Made by a program: the position numbers and the translations under genes
Origin: Pseudomonadota bacterium
GTDB lineage: Bacteria > Pseudomonadota > Gammaproteobacteria > Burkholderiales > Thiobacillaceae
Length of the DNA stretch: 64,000 nucleotides
NCBI GenBank assembly: GCA_021811235.1
Contig: JAJZPG010000010.1
Coordinates: 50,843 to 114,842 of the forward strand
Direction: 5' to 3'
Notes under the pieces: model-generated
What the model saw: only the letters and a program-made list of their open reading frames with translations
Told to the model about the DNA's origin: nothing
Database searches by the model: none
Shown: positions 36,856 to 45,974 of the stretch, piece after piece
Layout: the number at the start of each line of letters is the position of its first letter
Position numbering within the stretch: the stretch's first letter is position 1

Positions 36856-37497
36856 ATGGCAACCTACGATCTCGACGAACAGGAACGGCTGGACGAACTG
36901 AAGGCCTGGTGGAAACGCTGGGGCAACCTGGTGCTGATCGGACTGGCCGTGGTCGTCGCCGCCGCGGCCGGCTGGCGCTACTGGCAGACCCGCACGGTGA
37001 CGCAAAGCCTGGAGGCAGCTGCCGTGTACGAAAAGCTGGTGCAGTCCTTGTCGGCCAATGACGCAAAGGGCGCACGCGAGGCGGGCAGCCTGCTGATCGA
37101 CCAGTACCCGGGCACCGCCTACGCACCGCGCGCGGCGCTCTTGCTGGCCAAGCTGAATGCCGGCGCCAAGGACCTGAAGAGCGCGCAAGCCCAGCTGGAG
37201 TGGGTAGTCGCCAACAGCAAGGAGCCGGCAGTCCGGGATCTGGCGCGGTTGCGGCTGGCAGGTGTCCAGCTCGACCAGCAGCAATACGACGCTGCGCTGA
37301 AAACCCTGGCGGCCAGCCACAGCGACGCCTACGCGCCGCGTTTCGACGATCTCAAGGGCGACGTCCTGCTGGCGCAAGGCAAACCCGCCGAGGCGCGTAC
37401 CGCGTATCAGGCCGCCTTCGGCAAGCTGAAGGAAGACAACCCCTATCGCAGCATCGTCGAATTGAAGCTCGACGCGTTGGGAGGAGAGGCCAAGTGA
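36856..37497 (+). CDS. YfgM-like ancillary SecYEG translocon protein
   Basis: A 213-residue inner-membrane protein with a cytoplasmic N-terminus (YDLDEQERLDELKAWWKRW), one transmembrane helix (about 26-44), and a periplasmic tetratricopeptide-like domain. Homologue YfgM interacts with SecYEG and periplasmic chaperones. The hisS-yfgM-bamB-der order is the standard proteobacterial one and supports the call. Its stop overlaps the bamB start. Confidence 0.92.
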   Translation: MATYDLDEQERLDELKAWWKRWGNLVLIGLAVVVAAAAGWRYWQTRTVTQSLEAAAVYEKLVQSLSANDAKGAREAGSLLIDQYPGTAYAPRAALLLAKLNAGAKDLKSAQAQLEWVVANSKEPAVRDLARLRLAGVQLDQQQYDAALKTLAASHSDAYAPRFDDLKGDVLLAQGKPAEARTAYQAAFGKLKEDNPYRSIVELKLDALGGEAK

Positions 37498-38654
37498 AGA
37501 CACGCGTACTCGTTGCCGGCCTGGCGCTGGCGTTGTCGGGATGCAGCACCGTCGGTTCGGTGACCCACACCGTGGGAGGCTGGTTCGGTTCCGGCCCCGC
37601 CAAGGCCAAGCCTGCTGAACTGGTGGAATTCAAACCGGCGGCCAGCCTGGCCGAAGCCTGGAAAGCCGATACCGGCGATACCCACGGCCACTTGTTCCGG
37701 CCGCAGGCCGAAGGCGATGATGTCCTCGCTGCCGGCGGCAGCCGCGTGGTGCGCATTGCGGTCGCGACCGGCAACACGGTCTGGCGCACCGATACCGGCG
37801 TGAAACTGTCCGCTGGGGCCGGCGCGGGCCAGGGCCTGGCGCTGGCGGGCGGCAGCAAGGGCGAGTTGCTGGCGCTGGATCTGGCCGGCGGACAGGCGCG
37901 CTGGAAGGTGGCGCTGTCGAGCGAGGTGACGGGGCAATTGCTGGTGGCGGGCGACACCGTGATCGCGCGCACCGGCGACGGTCGCGTGCACGGCCTCTCC
38001 GCCGTCGACGGCAGCCGCAAATGGCTGTACAGCCGCAACCTGCCGGTGCTGAGCCTGCGCGGCTCGGGTGGCCTGGCGATGCGCGACGACGTGCTGTATG
38101 CCGGCTTTCCCGGCGGCAAGCTGGTCGCGCTGAATGCGGCCAACGGCGCGCAGCTGTGGGAGGCCACGGTGGCGCTGCCGCGCGGTGCCACCGAGCTCGA
38201 ACGGGTGGCCGACGTGATGGGCAACCCGGTGGTCGACGACCGCCAGGTGTGCGCAGTCGCCTACCAGGGGCGCGTGGCCTGTTTCGACCGCCGCACCGGC
38301 GCGCCGCTGTGGGCGCGTGATACCTCCAGCAACAGCGGGCTGGCGATGGACGAACGCAACGTCTACGTCACCGACGACAAGGACGCCGTGACCGCCTACG
38401 ATAAAACCAGCGGCCGCGCCGGCTGGCGCCAGGACAAGCTGGCGCGCCGCCAGGTCACTGCACCTCTGACGTTGGGCGCCTGGGTGGTGGTGGCCGACGG
38501 CGAAGGGGTGGTCCACGTGTTGTCGGTCGAGGATGGCAGTTTCGCCGCCCGTGCCAAGGTCGACGGCGGCGTGCATACCGCGCCGGTCGACATCGGGCCG
38601 GGCTTCGCGGTGCAGACGGCCAAAGGCAGCGTCGTCGCGTTCCGGCTCAAATAA
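37494..38654 (+). CDS. bamB: BamB outer-membrane assembly lipoprotein
   Basis: Beta-propeller lipoprotein of the BAM complex that inserts outer-membrane proteins. The 386-residue precursor starts with GTG overlapping the yfgM stop, has a lipobox LSGC (Cys17), and then PQQ-like propeller blades (for example GNTVWRTDTG, GQARWKVALSS, GSRKWLYSR, GAQLWEATVA, GAPLWARDT). Length and context agree. Confidence 0.95.
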   Translation: MKTRVLVAGLALALSGCSTVGSVTHTVGGWFGSGPAKAKPAELVEFKPAASLAEAWKADTGDTHGHLFRPQAEGDDVLAAGGSRVVRIAVATGNTVWRTDTGVKLSAGAGAGQGLALAGGSKGELLALDLAGGQARWKVALSSEVTGQLLVAGDTVIARTGDGRVHGLSAVDGSRKWLYSRNLPVLSLRGSGGLAMRDDVLYAGFPGGKLVALNAANGAQLWEATVALPRGATELERVADVMGNPVVDDRQVCAVAYQGRVACFDRRTGAPLWARDTSSNSGLAMDERNVYVTDDKDAVTAYDKTSGRAGWRQDKLARRQVTAPLTLGAWVVVADGEGVVHVLSVEDGSFAARAKVDGGVHTAPVDIGPGFAVQTAKGSVVAFRLK

Positions 38655-38711
38655 CCGCAGATTCAGCAAACACGGCATGCCGGCCTGCCCGGCCTGCCAA
38701 CAAGGACAGCC

Positions 38712-40121
38712 ATGCTTCCCACTCTGGTTCTTGTCGGTCGTCCCAACGTCGGCAAGTCCACCCTGTTCAACCGGCTCACCGGCACGCGCGATGCGCTGGT
38801 GCACGACATGCCGGGGATGACGCGCGACCGCCATTACGGCCGCGGCCGCCTCGGCGGCAAGCCCTATCTGGTGGTCGACACCGGCGGTCTCGAACCGGTG
38901 GCCAAGGACGGCATCATGGCCGAGATGGCGCGCCAGACGCTGCAGGCGATCGACGAGGCCGACGCCATCATCTTCATGGTCGACGGCCGTGCCGGCCTGA
39001 CGCCCCAGGACAAGGTCATCGCCGATCGCCTGCGGCGCGCATCGTGCCCGGTGCTGCTCGCCGTGAACAAGGCCGAAGGCATGAACCGCGCCGTGGTCAC
39101 GGCCGAATTCCACGAACTGGGCCTGGGCGAGCCGCTGGCGATCTCAGGTGCGCATGGCGACGGCATTTCCGACCTGGTGGCCGAGGCGCTGGCGCCGTTT
39201 CCGGAGGAAGAGGAGAAGGCCGATGGGCATGGCATACCCAAGATCGCGCTGGTGGGGCGTCCCAACGTCGGCAAGTCGACGCTGGTGAATGCCCTGGTCG
39301 GCGAGGAGCGCGTCATCGCCTTCGACCAGCCGGGCACCACGCGCGACTCCATCTACGTGGAATTCGAACGCGACGGCAAGCCCTACATCCTGATCGACAC
39401 CGCGGGCGTGCGGCGCCGCGGCAAGGTGTTCGAGACAGTCGAGAAGTTCTCGGTCATCAAGACCCTGCAGGCGATCGAGGACGCCAACGTGGTGGTGCTG
39501 GTGCTCGACGCGCGCGAGAACATCTCCGACCAGGACGCGCACCTGGCGGGCTTCGTGCTGGAAACCGGGCGCGCGCTGGTGGTGGCGGTCAACAAGTGGG
39601 ATGGTCTCTCCGCCGAGCAGCGCGACGACGTCAAGCGCGACATCGGCCGCAAGCTGGCATTCCTCGACTTCGCGCGCTTCAACTACATCTCGGCGCTCAA
39701 GGGCAAGGGGCTGGACACCCTGCTGAAGGACGTCGAGGCCGCGCATGCCGCCGCCTTCATCAAGATGTCGACGCCCAAGCTCACGCGGGTGCTGGAGATG
39801 GCGGTGGAACAGCATGCACCGCCGAAGAACGGCCTGTTTCGCCCGAAACCGCGCTACGCCCACCAGGGCGGCAAGAACCCGCCGGTCATCGTGCTGCACG
39901 GCAACGCGCTGGAAGGCCTGCGCGACGACTACAAGCGTTATCTCGAAAGCAGCTTCCGCAAGGCGTTCAAGCTGCAGGGCACGCCGCTCCGCATCCAGGT
40001 CAAGGAGGACGAGGGCAAGAATCCCTTCGAGGGCAAGAAGCGCGCCCCGCCGACCCCGGGTGACGAGACGCGGCGGCGGCGCGAGAAGCGGATACGGCGC
40101 AAGGTGTACGGCTCGACCTGA
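38712..40121 (+). CDS. der: ribosome-assembly GTPase Der (EngA)
   Basis: Essential GTPase needed for 50S subunit maturation. The 469-residue protein has two tandem G domains, each with GRPNVGKST (9-17 and about 182-190) and DTGG/DTAG switch motifs, followed by a KH-like domain and a basic C-terminal tail ([12 protein letters not shown]). It directly follows bamB. Confidence 0.98.
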   Translation: MLPTLVLVGRPNVGKSTLFNRLTGTRDALVHDMPGMTRDRHYGRGRLGGKPYLVVDTGGLEPVAKDGIMAEMARQTLQAIDEADAIIFMVDGRAGLTPQDKVIADRLRRASCPVLLAVNKAEGMNRAVVTAEFHELGLGEPLAISGAHGDGISDLVAEALAPFPEEEEKADGHGIPKIALVGRPNVGKSTLVNALVGEERVIAFDQPGTTRDSIYVEFERDGKPYILIDTAGVRRRGKVFETVEKFSVIKTLQAIEDANVVVLVLDARENISDQDAHLAGFVLETGRALVVAVNKWDGLSAEQRDDVKRDIGRKLAFLDFARFNYISALKGKGLDTLLKDVEAAHAAAFIKMSTPKLTRVLEMAVEQHAPPKNGLFRPKPRYAHQGGKNPPVIVLHGNALEGLRDDYKRYLESSFRKAFKLQGTPLRIQVKEDEGKNPFEGKKRAPPTPGDETRRRREKRIRRKVYGST

Positions 40122-40128
40122 GCCGTGA

Positions 40129-40169
40129 GCGGGGACTGCCCGCAAGGGGCGGCCCGTGGTTGTCCCCGC
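40129..40169. repeat. GC-rich inverted repeat after der
   Basis: GCGGGGAC (40129-40136) pairs perfectly with GTCCCCGC (40162-40169), and the 25-nt interval contains a nested GCCC/GGGC stem. It begins 7 bp past the der stop. Without a T-run it is more likely a stability hairpin or repeat remnant than a standard terminator. Two more short stems follow at 40192-40205 and 40222-40235. Confidence 0.6.
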
Positions 40170-40247
40170 AAAGGGGAGGCCATGTCGGTAAGCTGCCAAA
40201 GCAGCAACAGCCATGCCCTAAAGGCGATAAATCGCCAGCAACCAGGC

Positions 40248-40499
40248 TCAGTCGAGCCAGCGCACCAGGTAGAACAGCCTGAATCCTTCCGACGAGCGCG
40301 ACGGCCCGCTGGCAATCGCCGCGTGGCGGCTCCTCGCGGGATCGGCGTGGGCCAGCGCCTCGGCCTCGCTGTCATAGATCTCGACCACGCCCTCGGGGAA
40401 GCGTTTGCGGGTCTTGCCCGAGGGCGAATAGATCACCACCGCCGAGGTGCCGACGACCTTCGATTCGACATCGGTGAAGAGGCTGCTGGCTTGAGGCAT
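40248..40499 (-). CDS. small hypothetical protein
   Basis: An 83-residue protein I do not recognise. It has a strand-rich pattern (SAVVIYSPSGKTRKRFPEGVV) and a C-terminal aromatic stretch (FRLFYLVRWLD), with no signal peptide or membrane segment. Coding is supported by codon usage and by its place in a minus-strand pair with the 93-residue gene, between der and the GalT-like gene. It interrupts an otherwise plus-strand housekeeping run. Confidence 0.6.
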   Translation of the reverse strand: MPQASSLFTDVESKVVGTSAVVIYSPSGKTRKRFPEGVVEIYDSEAEALAHADPARSRHAAIASGPSRSSEGFRLFYLVRWLD

Positions 40500-40533
40500 G
40501 GGGTTCTGACGAGGCCTCGCTCAACGCGAGGTC

Positions 40534-40815
40534 TCAGTGGGTCTTCTTGGAAATGCTGTTGATCTTGACGGCGTGGCTGGTGGGCGTCTCGTCGGTGAAG
40601 CGCGGGCGCTCGTCGAGGGTGCGGCCGGTCAGCTTGGCGAGTTCGGTCTCGCGGCTGGAAATCACCATCAGGCAGTCCTTGATGTTCATGATGGTCGCCT
40701 CGGTCAGCGGGCTGGGGTTGCCGTCGCGCGGCGCGGTGTCGCGCACGATGGAGGTGAGGGTCTTGCGCATCATGCGCATGAGGCGCTGCTCGTCGTGCAG
40801 GGCTTTTTCGTCCAT
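40534..40815 (-). CDS. small hypothetical protein
   Basis: A 93-residue cytoplasmic protein without a recognised family. The N-terminal two thirds look helical (DEKALHDEQRLMRMMRKTL; ATIMNIKDCLMVISSRETELAKL), with a polar C-terminal tail. It lies 34 bp upstream of the 83-residue gene on the same strand, so both may form a short operon. Function cannot be inferred. Confidence 0.65.
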   Translation of the reverse strand: MDEKALHDEQRLMRMMRKTLTSIVRDTAPRDGNPSPLTEATIMNIKDCLMVISSRETELAKLTGRTLDERPRFTDETPTSHAVKINSISKKTH

Positions 40816-40985
40816 GGGGAATACTCCGGAAACCAGCGAAGATTCTGCATTGTCGGCGCCGGCCGGAGCTTCGTCAACGCAAGCCCTTGTTCAAGGCGGG
40901 GATAAAAAGCCCGAGTGGGGGCATAAGCAGATTGAACCGCCAGCTGCCGGCGGCTGCTTTATGCTTGCCGGCGGAGGAGAATCCC

Positions 40986-42107
40986 ATGTCCGACATCCAG
41001 GCCGACCCGAGCGAGGTCCGCGAAATCCGCATCAATCCCATCGTGCCCGCCGAATCGGTGCTGGTCGCCACCGCGCGCAGCATGCGCCCGAAAAAAGCCG
41101 AGGAACTGGCGCCGCGCGACACCCGCAAGCACGTCGAAACCTGCCCGTTCTGTCGCGGCAACGAGCACAAGACGCCGCCGGCGATCCTGGCGTGGCCGGA
41201 AGCAGGCGACTGGCAGATCCGCATGGTCGAGAACCTCTACCCGGTGCTGGGCGACGACCGTGCGCAGTCGAATTTCGCCTTCGGCCTGCAGCAGACCATC
41301 GACGGCTACGGCCGCCACGAGGTCATCATCGACCACCATGAACACGGCATCGCGCTGCACGACATGGCCGAATCGCATCTGGCCGCGTTGTTCGGCGTCT
41401 ACCAGACGCGCATGCGGCAGCTGTTCGAGTCGGACGAGCGGCTGAAGTACGTGCTGGTGTTCAAGAACTTCGGCCCGGCGGCCGGCGCCTCGATCCCGCA
41501 CACGCACAGCCAGGTGATCGCGATGCCGGTGGTGCCGGAGAACGTCGACGCCGAGGTGAGGAACAGCGCGGCACATTATGCCAAGCACCACCACTGCATC
41601 TTCTGCGCGCTGATCGACGAGGCGCTGACTTTCGAGGCGACGATCTACGACCGCGCGTCCGGTGCGGTGCGGCGCAAGATCAACGTCGGCCAGTACGTGG
41701 TCGAACGCGGCGAGAAATTCATCGCCATCAAGCCCTTCGCCAGCCGCTACGAGTGGGAGGTGCACATCCTGCCGCTGGCGCACCAGGCCGATTTTCTCGA
41801 CGTGCGCGGCGAAGACATGGCCGATCTGGCACGGGTGATGAAGCGCACCATGGCGCGGCTCGACGCCGTCATCGGCGGCGCGCAATACAACTTCTTCCTG
41901 CACTCCGTGCCGCACGGCGGCACGGACTCAAGCCATGGCGTGCCGCACGATGCTGCTCGCGGCGCGTACGCCGCGAGCTACCACTGGCACCTGGAAATCT
42001 GCCCGCGTACCTCGATTCCGACCGGATTCGAGCTGGGCTCGGGGTTGTTCGTCAACACCATCAACCCGGAACAGGCAGCCGAACGTCTGCGCGCTGTGGA
42101 GCTGTAA
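40986..42107 (+). CDS. GalT-like HIT-superfamily nucleotidyltransferase
   Basis: A 373-residue protein related to galactose-1-phosphate uridylyltransferase and other HIT-fold transferases or phosphorylases. Two zinc-type pairs are visible (CPFCRGNE and HHCIFCALI) and the nucleotide-transfer motif IPHTHSQ, then the second-domain YHWHLEICPR. The substrate may not be galactose. ATG 40986 follows a GGAGGAG site. A segment of about ten extra residues before YHWH (SVPHGGTDSSHGVPHDAARGAYA region) is encoded by two strong DNA hairpins and looks inserted. Confidence 0.88.
   Translation: MSDIQADPSEVREIRINPIVPAESVLVATARSMRPKKAEELAPRDTRKHVETCPFCRGNEHKTPPAILAWPEAGDWQIRMVENLYPVLGDDRAQSNFAFGLQQTIDGYGRHEVIIDHHEHGIALHDMAESHLAALFGVYQTRMRQLFESDERLKYVLVFKNFGPAAGASIPHTHSQVIAMPVVPENVDAEVRNSAAHYAKHHHCIFCALIDEALTFEATIYDRASGAVRRKINVGQYVVERGEKFIAIKPFASRYEWEVHILPLAHQADFLDVRGEDMADLARVMKRTMARLDAVIGGAQYNFFLHSVPHGGTDSSHGVPHDAARGAYAASYHWHLEICPRTSIPTGFELGSGLFVNTINPEQAAERLRAVEL
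41904..41978. repeat. hairpin-rich segment inside the GalT-like gene
   Basis: Two perfect 10-bp inverted repeats lie 28 bp apart: TCCGTGCCGC-ACG-GCGGCACGGA (41904-41926) and GCTCGCGGCG-CGTA-CGCCGCGAGC (41955-41978). GTGCCGCACG also occurs twice as a direct repeat (41907, 41939). The segment codes for the residues just before YHWH, where relatives are shorter. Confidence 0.6.
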
Positions 42108-42207
42108 TCCCACGCTTGCCGGGTCGGCCGGGGGAGTCCATGCCGGCGCAGGCGTGAACTTCCGGCGCAAGGAGCGTCGGCCGTCCGCAGTTGGCCGCAA
42201 CCTGATC

Positions 42208-42213
42208 TACAAT
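42208..42213 (+). promoter_or_regulatory. hfq: -10 box of hfq
   Basis: TACAAT in an AT-richer stretch 36 bp before hfq, just upstream of a GGGAGG ribosome site. The -35 region is weak. Confidence 0.4.
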
Positions 42214-42248
42214 AAGAGCCCAAATCCAACAAGAACGGGAGGCCCACA

Positions 42249-42494
42249 ATGAATGCCAGGCCCCAACACCTTCAGGATCCCTTCTTGAATGCGCTCCGCC
42301 GCGAACATGTTCCCGTATCGGTTTACCTCATCAACGGCATCAAATTGCAGGGCCAGATCGAATCGTTCGATCCCTACGTCGTGCTGCTGAAAAACGCGGT
42401 GACCCAGATGGTCTACAAACACGCCATTTCGACCGTGGTGCCGGCACGCATGGTCAGTCTGGCCGCCATGACGGGCGAGGGGGCCGCCGAGTGA
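42249..42494 (+). CDS. hfq: RNA chaperone Hfq
   Basis: Hexameric Sm-like protein that pairs small RNAs with their targets. The 81-residue protein shows the Sm1 region ([27 protein letters not shown]) and the Sm2 YKHAIST motif. The C-terminal tail is short, as in many Betaproteobacteria. GGGAGG precedes the ATG. hflX follows. Confidence 0.98.
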   Translation: MNARPQHLQDPFLNALRREHVPVSVYLINGIKLQGQIESFDPYVVLLKNAVTQMVYKHAISTVVPARMVSLAAMTGEGAAE

Positions 42495-42530
42495 CCCGGC
42501 TGCGGGCGGCGTGCATGGGGAGAATCGCGG

Positions 42531-43715
42531 TTGTTTGAACGGCACAAGGGCGGGGAGCGCGTCATTCTGGTCGCGCTCGATTTCGGCGACCCCGATTTTT
42601 CCGAAAGCGTGGCCGAGTTGCGCCTGCTGGCGTCCGGAGCCGGGCTCGACATTCGCGGCGAAGTGCAGGGCAAGCGCAGCCGCCCGGACGCCGCGCTGTT
42701 CGTCGGCAGCGGCAAGGCCGACGAGATCGCCGCGCTGGTCGCCGCCACCGAAGCCGACGTCGTCATCTTCAACCACGAACTGTCACCCGCGCAGGAACGC
42801 AACCTGGAGCGCCGCGTGCATTGCCGGGTGATCGACCGCGTCAGCCTGATCCTGGACATCTTCGCCCGCCGCGCGCAGAGCGCCGAGGGCAAGCTGCAGG
42901 TCGAGCTGGCCCAGCTGCAGCACCTGTCCACCCGCCTGGTGCGCGGCTGGACCCACCTCGAGCGCCAGCGCGGCGGCGTCGGCATGCGCGGCCCCGGCGA
43001 GAAGCAGCTGGAAACCGACCGCCGTCTGATCGGCGTGCGGGTCAAGGCGCTGCGCGAGCGTCTCGCCAGACTGGGCAAGCAGCGGCGTACGCAGCGTCGT
43101 TCGCGTTCGCGCCAGAAGGTGCTGTCGGTGGCGCTGGTGGGCTACACCAACGCCGGAAAGTCCACGTTGTTCAATGCGCTGACGCGTGCCGGCAGCTATG
43201 CGGCCGATCAGCTGTTCGCTACCCTCGACACCACCACGCGCAAGATCTACCTGCCGCGCTTGGCGGAATCGGCCGGCAGCGAGCCGGCGAGCGGCGAAGT
43301 GGTGCTGTCCGATACCGTCGGCTTCATCACCCGCCTGCCGCACGACCTGGTCGCCGCCTTCCGCGCCACCCTGGAGGCCACCGCCGAAGCCGACCTGCTG
43401 CTGCACGTGATCGATTCCTCCAGTCCTGCCCGCGAACGCCAGATCGAGGCGGTCGAGAAGGTGCTGCACGAAATCGGCGCGGACGCCGTGCCGCAGCTCC
43501 GCGTCTACAACAAGCTCGATTTGACGGGCGTTGCGCCGGGAGTGGGGCGCGACGAATATGGTAAACTGCAAAGCGTGTACGTATCCGCGCAAACCGGCGC
43601 GGGGCTTGAACTTTTACGCGACGCGCTGTCAGAAATTCTGCTTGCCGGCCGCGTTCAAGACGAAACCGGCGTATCGGACGAAACCACCCCCCAATCCACT
43701 GTTCTCTCTGCATAA
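42531..43715 (+). CDS. hflX: ribosome-associated GTPase HflX
   Basis: GTPase that binds and splits stalled ribosomes. The 394-residue protein has the N-terminal HflX domain (ALFVGSGKADE, NHELSPAQERNLE), the long helical linker with RGPGEKQLETDRR, and a G domain with VGYTNAGKST and DTVGFI. The start is TTG at 42531 with GGGGAG 8 nt upstream; no better start is present. The hfq-hflX-hflK-hflC order is standard. Confidence 0.96.
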   Translation: MFERHKGGERVILVALDFGDPDFSESVAELRLLASGAGLDIRGEVQGKRSRPDAALFVGSGKADEIAALVAATEADVVIFNHELSPAQERNLERRVHCRVIDRVSLILDIFARRAQSAEGKLQVELAQLQHLSTRLVRGWTHLERQRGGVGMRGPGEKQLETDRRLIGVRVKALRERLARLGKQRRTQRRSRSRQKVLSVALVGYTNAGKSTLFNALTRAGSYAADQLFATLDTTTRKIYLPRLAESAGSEPASGEVVLSDTVGFITRLPHDLVAAFRATLEATAEADLLLHVIDSSSPARERQIEAVEKVLHEIGADAVPQLRVYNKLDLTGVAPGVGRDEYGKLQSVYVSAQTGAGLELLRDALSEILLAGRVQDETGVSDETTPQSTVLSA

Positions 43716-43719
43716 CGAT

Positions 43720-44910
43720 ATGGCCTGGAACGACCCGCAATGGGGCAACAAAGGAAACCGCAACAACAGCGGCCCGCCCGATCTGGACGAGCTCTGGCGG
43801 CGCTTCAACCAGCGTCTCAACGGCATGTTCGGCAACAAGAACACGCGTGGCGGCGGCGACGGCCAGCCCTCTGGCGTGCCGGGCGGCGGCAACCTGGTGG
43901 GCCTCTTGATCGGCGCGCTGGTGCTGGTGTGGGTGGCGAGCGGTTTCTACATCGTCGACACCGGCCAGCGTGGCGTCGTGCTGCGCTTCGGCAAATACAT
44001 CGAGACCACCGAGCCGGGGCCGCGCTGGCATCTGCCCTGGCCGATCGAATCGCGCGAAGTGGTCAACGTCGACCAGGTGCGCACGGTTGAAATCGGTTAC
44101 CGCAACAACGTCAAGAGCAAGGTGCTGAAAGAGTCGCTGATGCTGACCGACGACGAGAACATCATCGATCTGCAGTTCGCCGTGCAGTACATCCTCAAGG
44201 ATCCCAAGGACTTCCTCTTCATCAACCGCGCGCCGGAAGACACCGTGCTGCAGGTGGCCGAAACCGCGATGCGCGAGATCGTCGGCAAGAACAAGATGGA
44301 CTACGTCCTGTATGAAGGCCGCGCCGACATCGCCGCGCGCGCCAAGCAACTGATGCAGCAGATCCTCGACCGCTACAAGACCGGCATCAACATCAGCCAG
44401 GTGACGCTGCAGAACATCCAGCCGCCCGAGCAGGTGCAGGCCGCGTTCGACGACGCGGTGAAGGCGGGGCAGGACCGCGAGCGCCTGAAGAACGAGGCCG
44501 AGGCCTACTCCAACGACGTGGTGCCGCGCGCCCGCGGTCTGGCCTCGCGCCTGAAGGAAGAGGCGCAGGGTTACAAGCAGGCGGTGATCGCCAACGCCGA
44601 AGGCGAAGCCAGCCGCTTTGCGCAAATTCTTACCGAATACCAGAAGGCGCCGCAGGTGACGCGCCAGCGCATGTATCTCGACACCATGCAGACCGTGATG
44701 AACAACACCAGCAAGGTAGTGGTCGATCAGAAGGGCGGCAACAGTCTGCTGTATCTGCCGCTCGACAAGTTGCAGCAGATCGTCAGCCAGCCCTACAGCG
44801 GCGCGCCGGAAGTGCTGTCGCAGGCGCCGGCCACGACGACGCCCTCGGTTCCGATGGACACGCGTTCGCGCGATGCCTTGCGCAGCCGTGAGCGGGAGGA
44901 TCGGCCATGA
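43720..44910 (+). CDS. hflK: HflK, FtsH-associated SPFH protein
   Basis: With HflC forms a large membrane cage around the FtsH protease. The 396-residue protein has the glycine-rich N-terminus (MAWNDPQWGNKGNRNN), one transmembrane helix (about 61-78), the SPFH/band-7 domain (GLRPG-type RFGKYIETTEPGPRWHLPWP), and a helical tail. ATG 43720 lies 4 bp after the hflX stop. Its end overlaps hflC. Confidence 0.96.
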   Translation: MAWNDPQWGNKGNRNNSGPPDLDELWRRFNQRLNGMFGNKNTRGGGDGQPSGVPGGGNLVGLLIGALVLVWVASGFYIVDTGQRGVVLRFGKYIETTEPGPRWHLPWPIESREVVNVDQVRTVEIGYRNNVKSKVLKESLMLTDDENIIDLQFAVQYILKDPKDFLFINRAPEDTVLQVAETAMREIVGKNKMDYVLYEGRADIAARAKQLMQQILDRYKTGINISQVTLQNIQPPEQVQAAFDDAVKAGQDRERLKNEAEAYSNDVVPRARGLASRLKEEAQGYKQAVIANAEGEASRFAQILTEYQKAPQVTRQRMYLDTMQTVMNNTSKVVVDQKGGNSLLYLPLDKLQQIVSQPYSGAPEVLSQAPATTTPSVPMDTRSRDALRSREREDRP

Positions 44911-45788
44911 GCAAGAATATCGGTTCACTCCTGATCGGCCTGATCGTACTGCTGGTGGTGCTCTCCGGCAGCATGTACACGGTCGACCAGCGGCAGAACG
45001 CCATGGTGTTCCAGCTGGGCGAGGTGGTGTCGGTGAAGAAGACGCCGGGCCTGTATTTCAAGCTGCCGCTGGTGCAGAACGTGCGCTTCTTCGATACGCG
45101 CATCCTCACGCTGGATTCGGCCGACCCCGAGCGCTTCATCACCTCGGAAAAGAAGAACGTGCTGGTCGACTCCTTCATCAAGTGGCGCGTCATCGATGCC
45201 AAGCAGTTCTACGTATCGGTGGGCGGCGACGAGATGCGCGCGCAGATCCGCCTCAACCAGACCGTCAACGACGGCCTGCGCGCCGAGTTCGGCAAGCGCA
45301 CGGTCAACGAGGTGGTGTCGGGGCGTCGCGAGGAGATCATGAGCATCATCCGCACCAAGGCCGATGCCGATGCGCGCAAGATCGGCGTGCAGGTGGTCGA
45401 CGTGCGGATCAAGCGGGTCGATCTGCCGGAAACGGTGTCGGAAAACGTCTATCGCCGCATGGAAGCGGAGCGCAAACAGGTCGCCAACGAACTGCGTTCG
45501 ACCGGCGCAGCCGAGGCCGAAAAGATCAAGGCCGACGCCGACAAGCAGAAGGACGTGATCGTTGCCGAAGCCTACCGCGATGCCCAGCGCGTCAAGGGCG
45601 AGGGCGATGCCAGGGCGGCGGCGGTGTATGCCGCGGCCTATGGCAAGAACGCCGAGTTCTACGCGTTCTACCGCTCGATGCAGGCGTACCGCGAAAGCTT
45701 CAAGAGCAAGAGCGACGTGATGGTGCTCGATCCCAGCGCCGACTTCTTCAAGTACATGAAGAACCCGCGCGCCGCCGGCGGCAAATGA
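44907..45788 (+). CDS. hflC: HflC, FtsH-associated SPFH protein
   Basis: Partner of HflK. The 293-residue protein has an N-terminal membrane anchor (about 5-24), a band-7 domain (QRQNAMVFQLGEVV) and a long charged helix (EAEKIKADADKQKDVI). It overlaps hflK (ATGA) and the small DUF2065 gene, so the three are coupled. Confidence 0.96.
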   Translation: MSKNIGSLLIGLIVLLVVLSGSMYTVDQRQNAMVFQLGEVVSVKKTPGLYFKLPLVQNVRFFDTRILTLDSADPERFITSEKKNVLVDSFIKWRVIDAKQFYVSVGGDEMRAQIRLNQTVNDGLRAEFGKRTVNEVVSGRREEIMSIIRTKADADARKIGVQVVDVRIKRVDLPETVSENVYRRMEAERKQVANELRSTGAAEAEKIKADADKQKDVIVAEAYRDAQRVKGEGDARAAAVYAAAYGKNAEFYAFYRSMQAYRESFKSKSDVMVLDPSADFFKYMKNPRAAGGK

Positions 45789-45973
45789 CCGGTTTCGACT
45801 GGCTGGCGGCGGTCGGACTGCTGCTGGTGGTCGAAGGGATCCTGCCGTTCGCCGCGCCTGCGATGTGGCGCGAGGGCTTCAGCAGGATGCTGGCGCTCAA
45901 GGATGGCCAATTGCGTTTTATCGGCGCTGCCTCGATAGTAGGCGGCGTTTTTTTGTTGATGATGTCGAATTGA
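45785..45973 (+). CDS. DUF2065 small membrane protein
   Basis: A 62-residue protein with two transmembrane helices (about 5-24 and 44-60), typical of DUF2065 (YjeT-like), which regularly follows hflC. The start overlaps the hflC stop, and one base separates its stop from hisZ. Function is unknown; a role with HflKC is implied by context only. Confidence 0.88.
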   Translation: MTGFDWLAAVGLLLVVEGILPFAAPAMWREGFSRMLALKDGQLRFIGAASIVGGVFLLMMSN

Positions 45974-45974
45974 T

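Noticed and set aside
40129..40235. CRISPR-like short repeats after der
   Set aside because: The stems differ from one another and are not regularly spaced; no repeated unit with spacers exists.
45785..45973. DUF2065 gene as a random short frame
   Set aside because: Rejected as random because it has two clear membrane helices, overlaps hflC by ATGA and occupies the place where this family is usually found, so it was kept as a gene.
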